64,000 bases of DNA from Phoronis australis. Taxonomy: Eukaryota > Phoronida > Phoronidae. The stretch's first letter is position 1. Each line of letters opens with the position of its first letter. This document shows positions 59,863-64,000 of this stretch, one piece after another. Below the pieces are notes generated by a model. That model was not told the origin of the DNA. It worked only from the letters and a program-made list of their open reading frames with translations, and ran no database searches. The position numbers were made by a program, and so were the translations under genes. The DNA lies in contig NMRA01000789.1 in assembly GCA_002633005.1 (NCBI GenBank), positions 80,398 to 144,397 of the forward strand. The letters run 5' to 3'.

Positions 59863-61639
59863 CCAACAGACAACTGATGGTACAACTGCACCACCTCATA
59901 AACGTGTACCAAATGTTCTTATCTATCAACGTGTATTCAAACCTGTCACAGCACCATGTTTGAAAAGTTTGACATCGTGTCAGGAAACCTTGAGCCATGT
60001 TCAAAATCTTGAGACAAGTTAAAAATCTTAAGTTATATTTGAAAAGCCCGATTATTTTTCTGCTTCATAAGACAAATGATCGAAATTCTGTTGCACAATG
60101 GTACTTATTATTTAGCAATAACAATGACACACATCAACATGTGTAACCTATATTGGTTTGTTGTGAATCAACAAGAAGGAAGATTAGGATGCAAGAAGTC
60201 AAACAATGGCGTGCAACTTGAACCATGCAGAACCCAGTGTACAAACATAAGGCAGCTACAGCGCACACTGATGGAAAATACTTAAGTAGAACTGTCAAAA
60301 ATGTCAAAACAAGGGAGAGGCTGTTTTGAACATGACAGTGTTTATATGTGACAGAAGGTGGCAGCACTAGCTGACACGTGGAGCACAAGGGTGAAGCTTG
60401 CCATTGACACGAATCACTATAAAACTCATGAACCATGGGATGTAAAAGCTATTACCAGTAACTGCTTAACAGCTGATTCACACTTAAAATCAAGAACCGC
60501 AAACCACTGAGGTTAGAAGACCCACTTCCAGGTACATAAAATCCCTGTTCACTAGCATATGCAATGAAAACCCTGCAGCTTAAATGGCTCAATAAAAACC
60601 AAAGAGAAACAGATTGCACACACACAACCTTGAATGAATTAGCCTAAACTAGGGCCATATAAAAATATTGGCTAGTCTTAATAGGAATCACATGACCACA
60701 GATCTGTAAGTAGCAGTTGGGAGTTCTCACAGGGGTCAGGGATCAAATAGACATGAATTACACAAGTCATGGGAATAGTTTAAATACAAGTGGTGGATAT
60801 ACTACCAAAGCACCATCACCAAGCTAAACTATATCAAAGACATGCGCAGAAATACTCCCTATCGGTAACCACTAAGTGTTGATTTTGGGCAGCAAAGGTA
60901 TCGAAAGAGAGTCCCCTCTCTCTCCCAAATCACTGCGACTTAAAATATTTTTACACAGGGAAATGAGGCACTAGTATTGTGATCCAGAGCTGAGGTGGTG
61001 AGGGCTTTGACATGACGTGTTTCTGACATTAAAAACTGCAAAAAAGGGTCCTCTGGGTTTCCAAAAGTTTGCAGCTTATGCTATGCAGTGTTCTTTAGAC
61101 CCACTCAGATGCACAAGATAAAGAAATGTTTAATATCTCCTGGCAAAGGATGCCCTGTTAACCAGACACATTCATCACCATTCTAGCATTCAATGTGTAA
61201 GCAATGCAGCTATCCAGCTGAGCTTTCACTTGAATGTCAACCTAATGGTCAAATTAAAGAGAGGTGAGCTCTTGAGAACATAAACATGTACTCCTGCAGT
61301 TGGGAGTGTTGATGGGGAAAGAATGAGCTACTGCTTGTCAGATTAAGTGGAAGAAATAAAGATTTAACAAGTTCACCATGTAAAACAAGGAAGAACAATT
61401 TGAGATATAGAGCACCACTGTGCCAAAATATATATCAGTCACGCATAGTTAGTTACCAACATTCCAAAATGAAATAGAGGGACATCTGGATCTAGGTGGC
61501 ACCAAAAGAGTAAATATAAGACGATGACGTTTGTGTCAGTCGCCTGTGCAGTGGAACAGGGAACAAGAGCAACGCAAGGCGTTGAAATGCGACCACGAAT
61601 GCATTGCAAATGGTGTGCTTATAGCGTTATTTATTTGTA

Positions 61640-63015
61640 TCGTAAAAATGGCCACTAGATGGCGCAAAAACATACAATCCATCCAAAAACAGGAACATGC
61701 CATATTTCACAAAAATCTGTCAAGGAACTTCAGAGAAACAAAGAAAAAATAATAAAATGAAATTGCCACTAGTAGGCACAGTGTCTGTTGGATCTGCCTG
61801 AAAGTCGTCATCTGTTATCTTCATAAAAGTACACTTACTAAACTAGTAAATATCCTGCAGTGGGTTTAGGAGATACAACTATGGGTGCAAAACAAAACTA
61901 CCACTAGGAGGCGCCACAGTAGTCAGTCACCATCATCAAAGGTCGTCTTCACACTGAGAACATATATATTTAATATTTATGGTTGATACAGGTGTGGAAG
62001 CCAAAAACAAGATTTGAAAACAGCAAAAATGGCCACTAGGTGGTGCAAAATACCCCGATTCCATCCAAAAACAGAAAGATAGTCATCACACCAATAGATG
62101 CCTATATTTAAAATTTTATGAAAATCTATTTAGGACCTTTGAAGATACAGAGTTAAACGTAAAAAAACTAAAATTGCCACTAGTAGTCAGATCTGTCCAA
62201 AAGTCGTCGTCATCCGTAGTCAACATCATATAAATACACTAGCTAAATTAAGTAAAGATCCTGCAACCAGTTTAGGAGATACAGCCATAGGCGCAAAAAA
62301 ATACAACCAGGAGGCGCCACAGTAGTTGAAATTGTCGGAAAATCATCGTCAACCATCCTCCTTATAGTAGACACATACACGCCAATTTTCACACTCATCC
62401 TTTGAGCGGTTTGGTTGATAGAGGGATGGACCAAAAAACAGACTCGAATACAGTAAAAATGGCCACTAAGTGGCACAAACTACGACCAATCCATCCAAAA
62501 ACGGGTGGACAGCGTCATCTCACTAATAGGTGCCTACATACCGAAGTTCATGAAAATCCATTAAGGACTTTTGCAAATACAGAGGTAAACGTAAAAAAAA
62601 TTGCCACTAGGGGGCCCACCAGTAGTCAGATCCGTCCAAAAGTCGTTGTCATCAGTTGCTAACATCATATAAATATACTTACTAAATTTCGTAAAGATCC
62701 TGCGAACGGTTTAGGAGATACAGTAATAGGCGCAAAAAAAACTGCCACTAGGAGGCGCCACAGTAGTCAAAATCGTCGGAAAATCATAGTCAACCGTCCC
62801 CTTCATAGTAAGCACATACATGCCAATTTTCACAATCATCCTTTGAGCAGTTTGGATGATAGAGGAGTGGACGCAAAAAAAACGACTCGAAAACAGTAAA
62901 AATGGCCATTAGGTGGCACAAACTTCGTCGAATCCATCCGAAAACGGAAGAATAGCGTCATCTCACTTAATAGGTGCCTACATACCAAATTTCATGAAAA
63001 TATGTTAAGGACTTT
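61640..63015 (+). repeat. Tandem array of ~140-bp monomers in ~430-bp trimers with CTCF-like motifs
   Basis: A GCCACTAG-type motif recurs at 61651, 61765, 61910, 62032, 62176, 62304, 62462, 62603, 62744 and 62905, about every 140 bp and always in the same orientation. Between motifs, monomers share elements such as TTTCATGAAAATCC/TTTCGTAAAGATCC, TTTAGGAGATACAG and GTCGTCATC. Every third monomer is most alike (61651, 62032, 62462, 62905), giving a higher-order period near 380-443 bp. CCACTAGATGGCGC at 61652 fits the published CTCF core CCASYAGRKGGCRS completely; several others differ by one base. Confidence 0.8.
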
Positions 63016-63016
63016 T

Positions 63017-63153
63017 AAATAACATACCCACATACAGTGCCCTCTCTCCTCCACAAATAACATGCCCACATACAATGCCCTCTCTCCTGCACAAATAACA
63101 TGCCCACATACAGTGCCCTCTCTCCTCCACAAATAACATGCCCACATACACAA
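63017..63153. repeat. 38-bp minisatellite, about 3.5 copies (second locus)
   Basis: Same unit as 22003-22306. It starts abruptly inside a monomer of the 140-bp array, at TTAAGGACTTTTAAATAACA. Confidence 0.95.
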
Positions 63154-63229
63154 CTCCCTCAAGTCATCAGACAGCAACTCCATGAGCGGACACTAAACGG
63201 AGCAAAATCTCTCCAATTTCAGACAAAAA

Positions 63230-63420
63230 TCATCACCAAATTTGGTCTATTTTCATTTTCAAAAGCTGCTGATGCCCACAATTTCTTAGAATCATTGTCT
63301 GATAGGAGCCATAGTAATGGATCTTAAAAATTAAACAGCATTTATTTTGTGCTACTCATTTTTTGCGAAAAATAAAATTTCACTTGTCAGCCATATTGTG
63401 TCCTATTGGGTAAGATTCTA
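63230..63420 (+). repeat. GCCATATTGTG dispersed repeat, copy near 63390
   Basis: AAATTTCACTTGTCAGCCAT followed by ATTGTGTCCTATTGGG, directly after the 38-bp minisatellite flank. Confidence 0.5.
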
Positions 63421-64000
63421 CTGCACTGATAACGTAATGAAATGGAATTGAAGCTGTGAATTGCATTCTAATGTTTGAAAGTTTTTGTACAGAGGGTGGG
63501 GGGGGGGGGGCAAGACCAACACGTGACTCCTGGCCAGTCCAGACTACTGTAGTGACTTACGAGATTCACGGATTTTGAGAATCAGTTTCCACCACTGTGT
63601 AACACTGAAACTGGCACTCAACGTTCAAATTGCCAACGGCAATAAAAATACTTCACGTCAACAAGATACTAAATCTGCACCAAAATGTACTGTGTGTTCA
63701 AAAAGTTCAAATTCAAGGGTCAAGTAGCCCTTCAGTGGTAAAAAACAGAGACAGATTTTTTTGCACCCACAGGCCTAATGTCCCAGGAAACATGATGCTA
63801 AAAAATCCATTACAAATATAACAAATCCCTTAGGAAGAACCACAAAGCCATCATCACCTTTGTTCAGGGCTTGGAATGACCAATGACAAAAAACGCGAAA
63901 ACTTTTACGGCCCAAATCATGACCGATAACCAGCCTTTGAAATGGTCAATGTGAACCTTTCCGCGACAAAAATCGGGACTAAAAAAAAAAAAAAAAAAAA

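Larger units (their letters stand above)
55445..61600. other. Upstream region of TANC, proximal part
   Basis: DNA 5' of the TANC start codon; it should hold the 5' UTR and possibly the promoter. I cannot place a TATA box or transcription start with confidence. A stop codon at about 55525 closes the coding frame upstream. The region has a dispersed repeat copy (about 58206), two minisatellites (59279-59384, 59761-59862) and otherwise AT-rich unique sequence. No other gene was recognised on either strand. Confidence 0.6.

Noticed and set aside
61531-62662. Plus-strand frames repeating KMAT(R/K)W
   Set aside because: They follow from the tandem ~140/430-bp array; unit length is not a multiple of 3 and frames shift between units.

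Overview
The window is eukaryotic nuclear DNA from a non-vertebrate animal, most likely a marine invertebrate with a polymorphic, repeat-rich genome. The evidence is short exons with GT/AG borders separated by long AT-rich introns, many short terminal-inverted-repeat (TIR) elements with TA-type target sites, numerous minisatellites and several scaffold gaps. No bacterial, viral or organellar gene organisation is visible, and the phylum cannot be settled from the sequence alone.

One protein-coding gene accounts for all convincing coding sequence. It is the 5' half of a TANC-family scaffold gene (TANC1/TANC2 of vertebrates, rolling pebbles/rols of Drosophila) on the minus strand. I could place 14 coding exons, from a start codon at 55444 down to 727. 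Every intron has GT/AG borders and every junction keeps phase. Together the exons give 3,465 nt, exactly 1,155 codons. The order is: a short N-terminal exon; a C3HC4 RING finger in one exon; six low-complexity or linker exons containing a Pro-rich stretch, an LMTRLGLLLG block and a basic block; the conserved pre-ATPase block; a P-loop (STAND-type) NTPase split over two exons, the second of 1,252 nt; a helical segment; and the first ankyrin repeats. The remaining ankyrin repeats, the TPR region and the C-terminus lie beyond the left edge.

Layout: 1-9.6 kb holds exons 14 to 8, densely packed. 9.6-35.6 kb holds exons 7 to 2, widely spaced. 35.6-55.3 kb is one 19.8-kb first intron full of repeats. 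55.3-55.5 kb is the first coding exon. 55.5-64 kb is upstream DNA with no recognisable gene. Within 61.6-63.0 kb of that upstream DNA is a tandem array of ~140-bp monomers in ~430-bp trimers. Each monomer carries a motif resembling the CTCF core, and all point the same way.

Non-coding features include at least six TIR elements (975-1541, 11.3-11.6 kb, 27.0-27.2 kb, 30.0-30.3 kb, 35.1-35.4 kb, 52.1-52.4 kb), a larger TA-flanked element at 50.07-51.74 kb that encloses what looks like the empty-site allele of its own locus (probably an assembly artefact), two tRNA-like (SINE) remnants, at least three further dispersed families and about fifteen minisatellites. The most biologically interesting points are the RING-bearing TANC architecture encoded by a run of symmetric phase-1 exons, and the CTCF-motif satellite upstream of the gene.
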